A stretch of 49,463 nt of DNA from Pseudomonadota bacterium (GCA_021805665.1 JAJZEV010000077.1:26401-75863); one strand, 5' to 3'; numbered from the stretch's first letter, positions 26,284 through 35,452 are shown. Notes: generated by a model not told the origin, from the letters alone. Numbers and translations: made by a program.

Positions 26284-26949
26284 ATGGAGATGGGTCGATG
26301 GAGACATGTTCGTGAACGGGGGCCGCGGGTGAACGGGGCAGGACCGCCCAACGATATGGCCGTGCAGGCCGCGCCGTCGGCGGACACCGTGCTCGCTGGC
26401 TGTACCGCCCGACTCGCCGGGGCCCGGCCTGCCCGTGTCCCCACCGAATGCGGCGACCTGCCGTTTGTCATCAAGCGCGATGGCACCTGGCTGTATCGCG
26501 GCAGCCCGATCAACCGCAAGGAGCTGGTTTGCCTGTTTTCCAGCGTGTTGCGCCGCGAGGGCGACGGAAGCTGGTGGCTGCAAACCCCAGCCGAACGCGG
26601 CCGGATCGAGGTCGAGGACGTTCCGTTCGTCGCGGTCGAACTCGATTGGACCGGCGACGGCCGCCATCAGACGCTGTCGTTCCGCACGAACATTGATGAA
26701 GTGGTGACGGCCGGCCCCGACCATCCCATCCGCGTTGCGCACGACATCCTGACCTGCGAGCCGACCCCCTATATTCTGGTTCGCCCCGGCGCGGGCCATC
26801 TGCCGATCGAGGCGCGGATCAACCGCGCCACCTATTACGAACTGGTCGCCCTGGCGGTGCCCGAATGGGTCGGCGGCAAGCGTATGCTGGGCGTATGGAG
26901 CCTGGGTCAATTCTACTCGCTGGGCGAACTGCCGCCCAATGCGGCGTGA
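26284..26949 (+). CDS. DUF1285 family protein
   Basis: A 221-residue protein (197-206 if GTG 26329 or ATG 26356 is used). The conserved DUF1285 core is visible: LPFVIKRDGTWLYRGSPINRKELVCLFSSVL near residues 62-92, WWLQTPAERGRIEVEDVPFVAVEL near 99-122, and ARINRATYYELVALAV near the C-terminus. The family has a beta-sandwich structure and no assigned activity. In alphaproteobacteria it recurs next to the MoxR operon, as here, and next to a Nudix hydrolase. The ATG at 26284 is taken because AGGAAG is 11 bases upstream. Its stop overlaps the nudL GTG start (GTGA), so translation is coupled. Confidence 0.85.
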   Translation: MEMGRWRHVRERGPRVNGAGPPNDMAVQAAPSADTVLAGCTARLAGARPARVPTECGDLPFVIKRDGTWLYRGSPINRKELVCLFSSVLRREGDGSWWLQTPAERGRIEVEDVPFVAVELDWTGDGRHQTLSFRTNIDEVVTAGPDHPIRVAHDILTCEPTPYILVRPGAGHLPIEARINRATYYELVALAVPEWVGGKRMLGVWSLGQFYSLGELPPNAA

Positions 26950-27548
26950 CGCCCGCCGCGCTGCGGTTACGGTTGGCCGGCGTCGCGTCCAGGCTGCCCA
27001 ACGCCGACCCGGTTTTCGGCGATGAAATCGTGTCGGCCCTCAGCAAGCCGCCCATTCCGGCGGCCGTGCTTGTGCCGGTCGTTCTCGGCGGCGAACCCGG
27101 GATACTGCTGACCAAGCGTACGTCGCATCTAAGCGCCCATGCCGGCCAGGTCAGTTTTCCCGGCGGGCGGATCGATCCCGAGGACAGCGGCCCGGAAGCC
27201 GCCGCGCTGCGGGAGGCGCATGAGGAAATCGGCCTGCCGCCGGAAGCGGTGCAGGTTCTGGGGCGCCTGACCGACCACATCACCGGCACCGGCTATCGCA
27301 TCACGCCGATCCTGTCGGTGATTCCGCCCGCACTGACCTACGCATTGTCGGCGCATGAGGTGGAATCGATCTTCGAGCTGCCGATGCGCGTGTTGCTGGA
27401 CCCCGACGCGCCTCGGCGTCAGCGCCAGCATGTGAAGGGCGTCTGGCGGGAATACTGGGTTTGGCCGCATCCGGATCATTTCATCTGGGGCGCCACCGCG
27501 GCGATCCTGGTACAACTGGCGCAACGTCTGCGGGAGCATACAATCTGA
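26946..27548 (+). CDS. nudL: CoA pyrophosphatase, Nudix NudL-type
   Basis: A 200-residue Nudix hydrolase. The GTG at 26946 overlaps the preceding stop by 4 bases, the standard coupled arrangement, and gives VTPAALRLRLAGV. The NudL subfamily motif is present: LLTKRTSHLSAHAGQVSFPG near residues 59-78, running into the Nudix box GGRIDPEDSGPEAAALREAH then EEIGL. This spacing is the one found in E. coli NudL. The family cleaves coenzyme A and derivatives to phosphopantetheine and 3',5'-ADP. It is second in DUF1285-nudL-creA. The stop overlaps the next ATG by one base (TGATG). Confidence 0.9.
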   Translation: MTPAALRLRLAGVASRLPNADPVFGDEIVSALSKPPIPAAVLVPVVLGGEPGILLTKRTSHLSAHAGQVSFPGGRIDPEDSGPEAAALREAHEEIGLPPEAVQVLGRLTDHITGTGYRITPILSVIPPALTYALSAHEVESIFELPMRVLLDPDAPRRQRQHVKGVWREYWVWPHPDHFIWGATAAILVQLAQRLREHTI

Positions 27549-28000
27549 TGCGTAAAGTCCTTCTTGCCCTTGTGCTGGGTCTGGCTGCCGCGCCGGCCTT
27601 CGCGCAAACCCGGGTCGATTCCATCAACACCAATTTCCGCTGGCTGGGGCCGGACGACAAGATCGTGGTCGAACGCTACGACGATCCCCGTGTCGGCAAT
27701 GTCTCCTGCTATATGTCCCGTGCCGAAACCGGCGGGATCAAGGGTGGACTGGGATTCGCGGAGGATCCGAGCCGGTTTTCGATCGCGTGCCGGGCGGTGG
27801 GACCGGTGACGATGCCGGCGTCGCTGCCGAAGACCGAGGTCATCGGGTTTTCGCAGGCGTCGCTGTTCTTCAAGACGTTTCAGATCCACCGTTCGCTGGA
27901 CACGGAAAAGCATGTGCTGATTTACACCGTGGTCAGCACCAAACTGATTAACGGCTCGCCCTTCAACAGCATCAGTGTTGTGCCGACAGACGTGCGATAA
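27548..28000 (+). CDS. creA: CreA-family exported protein
   Basis: A 150-residue protein with a cleavable signal, MRKVLLALVLGLAAAPAFA, and the CreA body: LGPDDKIVVERYDDPRVGNV near residues 33-52, then CYMSRAETGGIKGGLGFAED and SIACRAVGP, ending LINGSPFNSISVVP. The two conserved cysteines are in VSCYMSR and IACRAV. CreA is periplasmic in enterobacteria with no established activity. It overlaps nudL by one base (TGATG). It is the last gene of the DUF1285 operon; a GC-rich hairpin (28010-28025) follows before uvrC. Confidence 0.88.
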   Translation: MRKVLLALVLGLAAAPAFAQTRVDSINTNFRWLGPDDKIVVERYDDPRVGNVSCYMSRAETGGIKGGLGFAEDPSRFSIACRAVGPVTMPASLPKTEVIGFSQASLFFKTFQIHRSLDTEKHVLIYTVVSTKLINGSPFNSISVVPTDVR

Positions 28001-28009
28001 GACGGGACG

Positions 28010-28025
28010 CCGGCCGGTCGGCCGG
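28010..28025. terminator. GC-rich inverted repeat between creA and uvrC
   Basis: CCGGCCG and CGGCCGG (28010-28016 and 28019-28025) form a 16-base inverted repeat in the 42-base gap. No T-run follows, so it may be a pause or mRNA-stabilising element rather than a full terminator. Confidence 0.35.
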
Positions 28026-28042
28026 GCGCGGGATACAGGCAA

Positions 28043-29914
28043 GTGACGATTATCGCCAAAGGCGTCGCGGTCATCGAGGCCGCGCTGGTTAACATCCCGT
28101 TCAGTCCCGGCGTGTACCGGATGCTGGATGCCAACGGCGATGCGCTGTACGTCGGTAAGGCGCGCAACCTGAAGCGGCGGGTGACCTCCTACACCCAGAT
28201 CGGGCGCCTGCCGGAACGGCTTCGCCGCATGGTGTCCGAAACCGTGTCGATGGAGACGATCACCACCCACACGGAAGCCGAAGCGCTTCTGCTGGAAGCC
28301 AATCTCATCAAGAGGTTGAAGCCGCGCTTCAACATCGTGCTGCGGGACGACAAATCCTATCCGTGGCTGATGCTGACCGAGGACCACCCGTTTCCGCAAA
28401 TCTCCAAGCATCGCGGCGCACATGTGCGGAAAGCCAGTTACTGGGGGCCTTTCGCCTCCGCCTGGGCGGTGAATCAGACCGTTACCGCCATGCAGCGGGT
28501 CTTCCTGCTGCGGTCCTGCACCGACTCGGTGTTCGCCAGCCGCACCCGGCCGTGCCTGTTGCTGCAAATCAAACGCTGCTCCGCCCCGTGCGTCGGGCGC
28601 GTCGATGATGAGGTGTACGGCAAGCTGGTGGGCCAGGCCAAGGCGTTCCTGTCGGGCAAGGCGACGACGGTGCAGAAAGAGCTTGCCACGGAAATGGAGC
28701 AGGCGGCCGAGGCGCTGGAGTTCGAGCGCGCCGCCGCCGTTCGCGACCGCCTGCGCGGCCTGACTTTCGTGCAGGGCAGCAGCGTCATCAACCCGGCCAG
28801 CCTGACGGATGCGGATGTGATCGTTGCCTGGCAGATCGCCGGCCAGACCTGCGTTCAGGTGTTCTTCGTCCGTGGCGGGCGCAACAACGGCAACCGCGCG
28901 TTCTATCCGACCCATACCAAGGCCGAGGAAGGCCCCGAGGTGCTGGCCGCCTTCATCGGGCAGTTCTACGACGACAAGCCGCCGCCGCCATTGCTGCTGG
29001 TCAACCAGGAACTGACCGAACGGGATCTGATCGCCGAGGCGCTGTCGCTGAAGGCCGGACGCAAGGTGGAGATCGCCCGTCCGCAGCGCGGCGAGAAACT
29101 GGCCGTGGTCCAGCACGCGGAAACCAACGCCCGCGAGGCTTTGGAGCGCAAACTGGCGGAAACCGCCGGTCAGGGGAAACTGCTGCAAGGGGTCGCAGAG
29201 CTGTTCAAGCTGCCATCGACGCCGCAGCGCATCGAGGTTTACGACAACTCCCACATCATGGGCACCAACCCTTATGGCGTGATGATCGTGGCGGGGGCCG
29301 AGGGCTTCATGAAGGGCGCCTATCGCAAATACGGCATCCGCGGCCCGATGGCGCCCGGCGACGATTTCGCCATGATGCGGGAGATGCTGCAACGCCGCTT
29401 CGGACGGGCGCTGAAAGAGCGGGCGGAGAACGATGCGGCCACGGATTGGCCGGATCTGCTGCTGATCGATGGCGGGGCGGGCCAGTTGTCGGCGGTGCGG
29501 GACATTCTGAACGATTTGGGCGTGCATGACGTGGCGCTGGTCGCGATCGCCAAGGGGCCGGACCGCAACGCCGGCCGCGAATGGCTGCATACCGAAGGCA
29601 TGGAGCCGTTCCAACTGCCGCCGCAGGATCCGGTGCTGTACTTCCTGCAACGGCTGCGCGATGAAGCGCATCGCTTCGCCATCACTACGCACCGCGCTGG
29701 GCGGTCCAAGGCCATCACCCAAAGCGAACTCGACGAGATCGAAGGCATCGGTCCCGCTCGGAAGCGCGCGCTGCTGAACCATTTCGGGTCGGCGAGGGGA
29801 GTGAAGATGGCCGGTCTGGCGGATCTGGAGGCGGCGCCGGGAATCAGCCGGGAAACCGCCAACCGGGTTTATGCGCATTTTCATGCGGGCGCGCGGGTTA
29901 ATGCCGGGGCGTAG
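28043..29914 (+). CDS. uvrC: UvrABC excinuclease subunit C
   Basis: A 623-residue UvrC of normal length, starting at GTG 28043. Domains in order: GIY-YIG nuclease ([19 protein letters not shown] near residues 21-39, 3' incision), a UVR motif ([16 protein letters not shown] near 233-248, contacts UvrB), an RNase H-like 5' nuclease with [20 protein letters not shown] near 393-412, and tandem helix-hairpin-helix motifs near the C-terminus ([19 protein letters not shown]). It acts with UvrA and UvrB in nucleotide excision repair. The catalytic residues look intact. The neighbouring genes are not repair genes apart from the SRAP protein 1.1 kb away. Confidence 0.96.
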   Translation: MTIIAKGVAVIEAALVNIPFSPGVYRMLDANGDALYVGKARNLKRRVTSYTQIGRLPERLRRMVSETVSMETITTHTEAEALLLEANLIKRLKPRFNIVLRDDKSYPWLMLTEDHPFPQISKHRGAHVRKASYWGPFASAWAVNQTVTAMQRVFLLRSCTDSVFASRTRPCLLLQIKRCSAPCVGRVDDEVYGKLVGQAKAFLSGKATTVQKELATEMEQAAEALEFERAAAVRDRLRGLTFVQGSSVINPASLTDADVIVAWQIAGQTCVQVFFVRGGRNNGNRAFYPTHTKAEEGPEVLAAFIGQFYDDKPPPPLLLVNQELTERDLIAEALSLKAGRKVEIARPQRGEKLAVVQHAETNAREALERKLAETAGQGKLLQGVAELFKLPSTPQRIEVYDNSHIMGTNPYGVMIVAGAEGFMKGAYRKYGIRGPMAPGDDFAMMREMLQRRFGRALKERAENDAATDWPDLLLIDGGAGQLSAVRDILNDLGVHDVALVAIAKGPDRNAGREWLHTEGMEPFQLPPQDPVLYFLQRLRDEAHRFAITTHRAGRSKAITQSELDEIEGIGPARKRALLNHFGSARGVKMAGLADLEAAPGISRETANRVYAHFHAGARVNAGA

Positions 29915-29950
29915 GGGCGGGTTGCCGCGGTTGGGCCAGTTCCGGTTGCC

Positions 29951-30796
29951 ATGACGCGCGTATTCGATATCCAGGGGCATCGCGGCGCCCGTGGCCTGTT
30001 CCCGGAAAACACGCTGGAGGGCTTTCTCGCGGCCGCTGCACTGGGGGTTGGCGTATTCGAACTGGATGTCGGCATGACCGCCGATGGGGTTTCGGTTGTC
30101 GTTCACGATCCGCTGCTGAATCCGGAAATCGTGCGCGGCCCGGGCGGGCTCTGGCTGACGGAACCCGGACCGGCGGTGTGGTCGCTGACCTTGGCGGAAC
30201 TGCAAACTTACGATGTGGGGCGGTTGCGCCCCGGCTCCCGCGCCGCCGGGTTGTTCGCGGACCAGCGGCCGCATGACGGCGCCCGCATTCCCACTTTGGC
30301 GGCCGTTCTGAACGCCCTGCCGCACGCCTGCTTCACCATCGAGATCAAGACCGACCCGGCGCACCAAGCATGGACCGCCACGCCGATGGCGCTGGCCGAG
30401 GCCACGCTGACCGCGATCGACGAAGCCAAAGCTATCGACCGTGTCCTGGTCGAGGCGTTCGACTGGCGGGTGCAACGTCATATCCGGCGCATCCGGCCCG
30501 ACGTGCGGCTGGCCTGGCTCACCCGGCCGGAAACGGTGCTGAATGCCGCCCTGTGGTGGGATGGGGCGGAACCTCTGCCGTCGGTGCCGGCTGCCGTCGC
30601 CGCACAGGGCGGGCCGGTTTGGGCGCCCGATTACGCAAACCTGACGCGTGACCAGGTCCTGGAGGCCCATGCGCTGGGTCTTTCGGTCCTGCCCTGGACC
30701 GTGAACCAGCCGGCGGACATGCGCCGGCTGATGGACTGGGGGGTGGACGGGCTGATCTCCGACCGGCCCGACCTCGCGTTTAGCCTGCTTGCCTAG
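29951..30796 (+). CDS. ugpQ: Glycerophosphodiester phosphodiesterase
   Basis: A 281-residue GDPD with the TIM-barrel motifs intact: IQGHRGARGLFPENTLEGF near residues 7-25 (HRGA with catalytic His, PENT), ELDVGMTADGVSVVVHDPLL near 37-56 (E-x-D metal site and HD), and the C-terminal VLPWTVNQPADMRRLMDWGVDGLISDRPD. The family hydrolyses deacylated phospholipids to sn-glycerol 3-phosphate and an alcohol. No signal peptide is seen, so it is cytoplasmic (UgpQ-like). It starts 36 bases after uvrC and may be cotranscribed. Its TAG stop shares a CTAG tetramer with the stop of the convergent lipoprotein gene. Confidence 0.92.
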   Translation: MTRVFDIQGHRGARGLFPENTLEGFLAAAALGVGVFELDVGMTADGVSVVVHDPLLNPEIVRGPGGLWLTEPGPAVWSLTLAELQTYDVGRLRPGSRAAGLFADQRPHDGARIPTLAAVLNALPHACFTIEIKTDPAHQAWTATPMALAEATLTAIDEAKAIDRVLVEAFDWRVQRHIRRIRPDVRLAWLTRPETVLNAALWWDGAEPLPSVPAAVAAQGGPVWAPDYANLTRDQVLEAHALGLSVLPWTVNQPADMRRLMDWGVDGLISDRPDLAFSLLA

Positions 30797-30924
30797 CGGC
30801 AGCGGTATGGATGCCAGAAGCACCAACGTTCATGGCCCGGGCCCGGGCCGGGTTCCTCGACAACACAGCCGGCCGCCGACATGGCGACACCGAGCAGCAG
30901 CAGGATGGAAACGAAACGTCGCAA
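30793..30924 (-). CDS. Very small lipoprotein (43 residues)
   Basis: A 43-residue reading frame beginning at TTG 30924 with AGGAGG only 5 bases upstream, a nearly perfect ribosome site. The product has a lipoprotein signal, RRFVSILLLLGVAMSAAGC, where Cys 20 would be lipidated, followed by a short GP-repeat (PGPGPG) and a C-terminal WCFWHPYRCR with two more cysteines. The length and the site quality support a real gene. An in-frame GTG 18 bases upstream is an alternative start. Function unknown. It converges on ugpQ with shared stop bases. Confidence 0.7.
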   Translation of the reverse strand: MRRFVSILLLLGVAMSAAGCVVEEPGPGPGHERWCFWHPYRCR

Positions 30925-31025
30925 CAGAGCCTCCTTCGTGACGCAACGCGCCGATCCTAGCCGGTGCAATGTATCGAAGAATGACGGGCTTTTCGGATCG
31001 CGGGGTTGCGCGCAATCTCCGGTGA

Positions 31026-31703
31026 ATGTGTGGACGTTATGCCAGTTTCCTGCCGCCCGACCTGATCGCCCGCCTGTTCGGCACGAAGAATCCGCTCCCC
31101 AATTCGAAGCCCACATGGAACATGGCGCCGACGATGGATGCCCCCGTCGTGCGGCGGCATCCAGAAACCGGGGAGCGTCACCTGGACGTTCTGACCTGGG
31201 GCTTCATTCCCGCCTACACCCAAACCTTGAAAGAGGCCCGGCGTCCGGTGAATGCGCGCTCCGAGACCGTCGCGTCATCGGGCATGTTCCGTAACGCCTT
31301 CGCCAGGCGGCGCTGCATCGTGCCGGCGGCGGCTTTCTACGAATGGCACACAGGTCCGCATGGCAAAGCACCCTATGCGATCGCCCGCGCGGACGGCGAT
31401 CCGCTGGCGTTCGCGGGCATTTGGGAGGGCTGGCGCGGGCCGGACGGCGGGATCGTCCGCGGCTTTGCCATCCTGACGACCGCCGCGAATGCCCAAATGG
31501 CGGTGTTGCACGACCGTATGCCGGTGGTTCTGGAACAGGCCGGCTGGGCCGGTTGGCTGGGCGAAACCGAAGCCGATCCAGCCAGCCTGCTGCACCCGGC
31601 GCCGGAGGGAATTTTGAAGATATGGCCGGTGGATAAGCGGGTCGGCAACGTGCGCAACGACGGTCCCGACTTGCTGCAACCGCACGAAGGGCCGTCACGT
31701 TGA
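31026..31703 (+). CDS. yedK: SRAP/HMCES family abasic-site processing protein (YedK-like)
   Basis: A 225-residue protein starting MCGRYA, where Cys 2 is the catalytic nucleophile after removal of Met. Other conserved elements are in place: WNMAPT near residues 31-36, ARSETV near 77-82, RRCIVPAAAFYEW near 94-106 (catalytic Glu) and LHDRMPVVL near 160-168 (catalytic His). The family covalently crosslinks to abasic sites in single-stranded DNA to shield them. The gene was once described as SOS-associated; no LexA box was looked for beyond inspection. It sits divergent from the small lipoprotein and close to uvrC. Confidence 0.93.
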   Translation: MCGRYASFLPPDLIARLFGTKNPLPNSKPTWNMAPTMDAPVVRRHPETGERHLDVLTWGFIPAYTQTLKEARRPVNARSETVASSGMFRNAFARRRCIVPAAAFYEWHTGPHGKAPYAIARADGDPLAFAGIWEGWRGPDGGIVRGFAILTTAANAQMAVLHDRMPVVLEQAGWAGWLGETEADPASLLHPAPEGILKIWPVDKRVGNVRNDGPDLLQPHEGPSR

Positions 31704-31740
31704 ACCCGATGCTGTCCAGTTCCCGGAAAGACGCATCCAG

Positions 31741-32694
31741 ATGAGCGAGCCGACCAAGCTGACGGAGTTGAAGCGCGATCTGCACTTGCTGGTTCAAGGC
31801 CCGGACGGCGACCCGTTGCCGCCGCACCTCAGCCGCGGGCGCACGGCGACCTCACCCCATCAAATTCCCATGCTCGGATGGAAGGACATTCTGCTCCGGT
31901 CCTGGCACGAGGTGAACAACAACAACATCTTCCTGGTGTCCGGTGGGGTTACTTACGCCATCCTGCTGGCCTTGTTTCCGGGGCTTGCCGCATTTGTCTC
32001 GCTCTACGGACTGCTGCTGAACCCGGTCCAGGTCGAACAGCAGGTGGAGGCGCTGTCGCATGTGCTGCCGCCCGAGATCACGCGAATGATCGCGGCGGAA
32101 CTGCACAGTCTGATCGCCGCCTCGCAGGGGTCATTGAGTATCAGCGCAGCAGCGGCGTTGGTGTTCGCACTCTGGAGTGCATCGCGCGGCATGAGCGGCC
32201 TGATTAATGCCCTCGACATCGCCTATGACCAGAAAGAGACCCGGGGGTTCGTCAAACTGAATGCGGTGGCCATCATGCTGACCATCCTGACGCTGATCGG
32301 CGGGACCGTGATTATCGCCTTGGTCGCGATATTGCCGGCTGTACTGCAGTTCGTCGGCCTGGCCAGTTCGACCCAATGGCTGGTGCTGGTGCTGGAATGG
32401 CCGCTGCTGATCGTGGTCGTGATGACGGGTCTGGCAATGCTTTACCGCTACGCGCCGAACCGGCGTACCCCCCAATGGCGCTGGGTGTCGCCGGGTGCCG
32501 TGGTGGCCACATTCCTGTGGCTGCTCGGGTCGATCGGCTTCAGCGTCTATGTGGCGTATTTCAACAGCTACGACCGAACCTACGGATCCCTCGGTGGGGT
32601 CGTGGTCATGCTGACGTGGCTGTATCTGTCCGCCTTCGTCGCGCTGTTCGGGGCAGTGATCAACGCGCAGTCGGAGCGGCAGATACGGCCTTAA
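31741..32694 (+). CDS. yihY: YihY/BrkB-family inner-membrane protein
   Basis: A 317-residue membrane protein with six hydrophobic segments after a polar N-terminus of about 50 residues. Diagnostic stretches: LRSWHEVNNNNIFLVSGGVTYAILLALFP near residues 50-78, then SSTQWLVLVLEWPLLIVVVMTGLAMLYRYAPNRR and, near the C-terminus, YNSYDRTYGSLGGVVVMLTWLYLSAF-like sequence (read here as FNSYDRTYGSLGG). The family was once called ribonuclease BN but is a predicted transporter or envelope protein of unknown function. It begins 37 bases after the SRAP gene. Confidence 0.9.
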   Translation: MSEPTKLTELKRDLHLLVQGPDGDPLPPHLSRGRTATSPHQIPMLGWKDILLRSWHEVNNNNIFLVSGGVTYAILLALFPGLAAFVSLYGLLLNPVQVEQQVEALSHVLPPEITRMIAAELHSLIAASQGSLSISAAAALVFALWSASRGMSGLINALDIAYDQKETRGFVKLNAVAIMLTILTLIGGTVIIALVAILPAVLQFVGLASSTQWLVLVLEWPLLIVVVMTGLAMLYRYAPNRRTPQWRWVSPGAVVATFLWLLGSIGFSVYVAYFNSYDRTYGSLGGVVVMLTWLYLSAFVALFGAVINAQSERQIRP

Positions 32695-32820
32695 AGCGGC
32701 TAAAACTAAAACTATCATGAAAAAAGTGACATTGGGGGAGTTGACGAAGCCCCCCCTCATCCGAACATGTATCGGTAACCGTCCCATCCCGGACAGACTG
32801 AACCCGCGGGAAACTTCCAT

Positions 32821-33681
32821 ATGCGCCCAAGCCCGTGCCATCTGATGCTTGTGCATCCAGACCAGGCCTCCGCCGTCACCGACGCGCTGTGGGCACGCCT
32901 GCGTCAGGAAGCCGAGGACGCGTATCGGCGCGAGCCGAAGCTCGCGTCCTTGTTTTTTGATTCGATTCTAAACCAACCGAGCTTCGAGGCGGCGGTGTTT
33001 CATCGGGTCGCGGCGCGGTTGAAGAACGACACGATCTCCCTCCCGCTGATCGTGCAGGCGTTCGCCAAGGCGGCGGAGGACGATGCCTGTCTGGTTGAGG
33101 CGGCGAAGGCTGACATCTCCGCCGTGCTGGATCGCGATCCGGCCTGCACGCGGCTGATGGAGCCGTTCCTGTATTTCAAGGGATTTCACGCGATTCAGAC
33201 GCACCGTCTGAACCACTGGCTTTGGCACCATGGGGAGCGGGATTTCGCGCTGTATCTGCAAAGCCGTTCGTCGGAGGTGTTCCAGACCGATATTCATCCG
33301 GCGGCTAAATTCGGGCACGGCATCTTCCTGGACCATGCCACCGGGCTGGTGGTGGGGGAAACGGCGGAGGTTGGCGACGACGTGTCGATGCTGCATCACG
33401 TCACCCTGGGCGGCAGCGGCAAGGAATCGGGCGACCGGCATCCGAAAATCCGACGCGGCGTGGTGATTGGTGCGGGTGCGGCGATACTGGGCAATATCGA
33501 GGTTGGAGAACACGCGCGCGTTGCCGCCGGTTCGGTGGTATTGAAGGCGGTTCCGCCCCACGCCACCGTCGCCGGGGTCCCGGCGAAGGTGATGCGGATC
33601 GTGGAGAACGATGTGCCGTCGAACTCGATGGACCAGACCTTGAGCGATCTGGCCTATCAGTCCTTCAACTACTCGATCTGA
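32821..33681 (+). CDS. cysE: Serine O-acetyltransferase
   Basis: A 286-residue CysE. The N-terminal helical SATase domain is seen in ALWARLRQEAEDAYRREPKL near residues 21-40. The left-handed beta-helix with hexapeptide repeats follows from about 155: DIHPAAKFGHGIFLDHATGL, VGETAEVGDDVSMLHHVTLGG and VVIGAGAAILGNIEVGEHAR. The catalytic Asp-His pair lies in FLDHATG and LHHVTLGG. It acetylates serine with acetyl-CoA to feed cysteine synthesis. The chain ends in Ile (FNYSI); a C-terminal Ile is the residue that docks into CysK. An in-frame ATG at 32845 is a second start option. Confidence 0.94.
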   Translation: MRPSPCHLMLVHPDQASAVTDALWARLRQEAEDAYRREPKLASLFFDSILNQPSFEAAVFHRVAARLKNDTISLPLIVQAFAKAAEDDACLVEAAKADISAVLDRDPACTRLMEPFLYFKGFHAIQTHRLNHWLWHHGERDFALYLQSRSSEVFQTDIHPAAKFGHGIFLDHATGLVVGETAEVGDDVSMLHHVTLGGSGKESGDRHPKIRRGVVIGAGAAILGNIEVGEHARVAAGSVVLKAVPPHATVAGVPAKVMRIVENDVPSNSMDQTLSDLAYQSFNYSI

Positions 33682-33693
33682 CCCTTTCCCTGC

Positions 33694-35388
33694 TTAGGCG
33701 GCTCTGACTCCGGCCACGAAGGTGGTGGCCTCGCTCGACAACAGGTCCGCCTGCTTGAACAGTTCCGACGCCGAACTCAGCAGCAGGCCGGCCGCGGAGC
33801 CGGTTTCGCTGGTGGTCTGGCTGACCCCGCCGATCCCGGTGGTGACGTCCTGTGCGGCATGGGCCGTTTGCTGCACGGTGCGGGCGATTTCCGACGTGGC
33901 CGCACCCTGTTGTTCGACGGCGGCGGCGATGGCGGATGCGATCATGCTTACCTCGCCGATCGTGGCCGCGATGCCCCGGATCGCCTCGACGGCTTCCTTG
34001 GTGTCGGATTGGATCTGGTTGATCTGGGCGCCGATTTCCTCGGTTGCCTTGCCGGTCTGGTTGGCGAGACTTTTGACCTCTGACGCCACAACAGCGAAGC
34101 CCTTGCCGGCATCGCCCGCGCGCGCGGCCTCGATCGTGGCATTCAACGCCAGAAGATTGGTTTGACTGGCGATGTTGGTGATCAGTCCGACGACTGCCCC
34201 GATTTTCTCCGCGCCTTCGGCCAGTGCGCGGACAATGGTGTCGGTGCGTTTGGCGTCGGCCACCGCGCGGGCGGTGATTTTGGACGATTGCGCAACCTGG
34301 CGGCTGATTTCGCCGATCGAGGCGCTGAGTTCCTCGCTCGCGGATGCCACCGTCTGTAATCCGCCGCTGGCTTCTTCCGCTGCCGAGGCGACGGTGGCGG
34401 CCTGACGGTTGCCCTCTCCGGCCGAGGCGGTCAACGACCGGGCGGTGGATTCCAGGGCGGCCGATCCGGTGGATAACTGGCCGACGAGATGAACGATCTT
34501 GGTTTCGAACCCGTCAGCCATGCGCGCCAGCATTGCTTTCTGTGCCATGGCTGCTTGTTGCTTGGCTGTATCCTGTTCCATCCGCAGGCGTTCGGTTTCG
34601 GTCATATTGGCCTTGAATACCAGAACCGTGGCGGCCATTTCGCCGATTTCGTCGCGCCGGTCCGTGCCGGGGACCAAGGTTGCCAGATCGCCTTTCGCCA
34701 GTTTGCCCATCGCCAGTTTCAGCGCGCCAAGCGATGAAGCGATGTCGCGGTTGATCAGCCAGACCGCCGCCATGGTCAGCAGCATGATCGCACAGCCGAA
34801 CACCGCCATCCGCAGCACCGAGGCATCGAATGCTTCGTCCAGGTCATCGGTGTAATCTCCGGCGAAAAATACCATGTTCCATGGCCGGAACAGGCTGGCT
34901 GCGACGACTTTCCGTAACGGTTTTGTCTGGCCCGGCCTGGGGAACATATAGCTGGCGACACCGTGGCCCGACGGCTGAAGGGCGGCGACGATCAGGCTGC
35001 CGATCGGCTGGCCGGATGCGACATCCAGTGCCTGGGGCGTATTTTCCAGTTTGGCATTGACGCCATGCATCAGCGTCGTTCCGGTGGTCGCGTCCAAAGC
35101 CCCCAGGTATCCCGTTCCATTATCGTAACGTAGTGCCCGGATGTCGCGATGGAATTCCTCCAGCGCTTCCTGCCGGCTGATCTCATGCGCGGCCACCCTT
35201 TCCTCCAGGCCCGTGGCGAGCGTCAGGCCAGAGCTGACGATGGCGCGCAATTTGTCGATCCGGTCATCGCGCATGCGTTCATACAGGGTATTTCCGCCGA
35301 TCGTGCCCATAGCCACCATGCCGACCACGAACAGACCTAACAGCAGGGCCATCTTGGTGCCGAGTTTCAGATTGCCGAGAAACCTCAC
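33694..35388 (-). CDS. Methyl-accepting chemotaxis protein with Cache sensor
   Basis: A 564-residue chemoreceptor. The GTG at 35388 is chosen: it has AAAGGGA 8 bases upstream and gives VRFLGNLKLGTKMALLLGLFVVGMV. Layout: membrane segment about residues 12-32, a single-Cache-type periplasmic domain with TGYLGALDATTGTTLMHG and PGQTKPLRKVVAASLFRPWN, a second membrane segment near 195-212, a HAMP linker, and a signalling domain from about 300 with the hairpin tip near GVVGLITNIASQTNLLALNATIEAARAGD. It signals to CheA/CheW encoded elsewhere. A possible CtrA site lies 50 bases upstream. Confidence 0.92.
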   Translation of the reverse strand: MRFLGNLKLGTKMALLLGLFVVGMVAMGTIGGNTLYERMRDDRIDKLRAIVSSGLTLATGLEERVAAHEISRQEALEEFHRDIRALRYDNGTGYLGALDATTGTTLMHGVNAKLENTPQALDVASGQPIGSLIVAALQPSGHGVASYMFPRPGQTKPLRKVVAASLFRPWNMVFFAGDYTDDLDEAFDASVLRMAVFGCAIMLLTMAAVWLINRDIASSLGALKLAMGKLAKGDLATLVPGTDRRDEIGEMAATVLVFKANMTETERLRMEQDTAKQQAAMAQKAMLARMADGFETKIVHLVGQLSTGSAALESTARSLTASAGEGNRQAATVASAAEEASGGLQTVASASEELSASIGEISRQVAQSSKITARAVADAKRTDTIVRALAEGAEKIGAVVGLITNIASQTNLLALNATIEAARAGDAGKGFAVVASEVKSLANQTGKATEEIGAQINQIQSDTKEAVEAIRGIAATIGEVSMIASAIAAAVEQQGAATSEIARTVQQTAHAAQDVTTGIGGVSQTTSETGSAAGLLLSSASELFKQADLLSSEATTFVAGVRAA

Positions 35389-35437
35389 TTGAATTATCCC
35401 TTTCGGACGTGCCAGTGACCGTCCTATCGAGAATTGG

Positions 35438-35452
35438 TTAATAAACGATAAA
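35438..35452 (-). promoter_or_regulatory. CtrA-like site upstream of the chemoreceptor
   Basis: TTAATAAACGATAAA on the plus strand is TTAA-N7-TAAA, 7 of 8 conserved bases of the CtrA consensus TTAA-N7-TTAA, on the minus strand preceding the chemoreceptor start. In alphaproteobacteria CtrA often controls motility genes. A single match of this kind occurs by chance. Confidence 0.3.

Noticed and set aside
27476..30826. A 1116-codon open frame antisense to creA, uvrC and ugpQ
   Set aside because: All three sense genes have full motif support; the antisense frame is rich in Arg, Gln, His and Gly with no domain, as expected from high-GC third positions.
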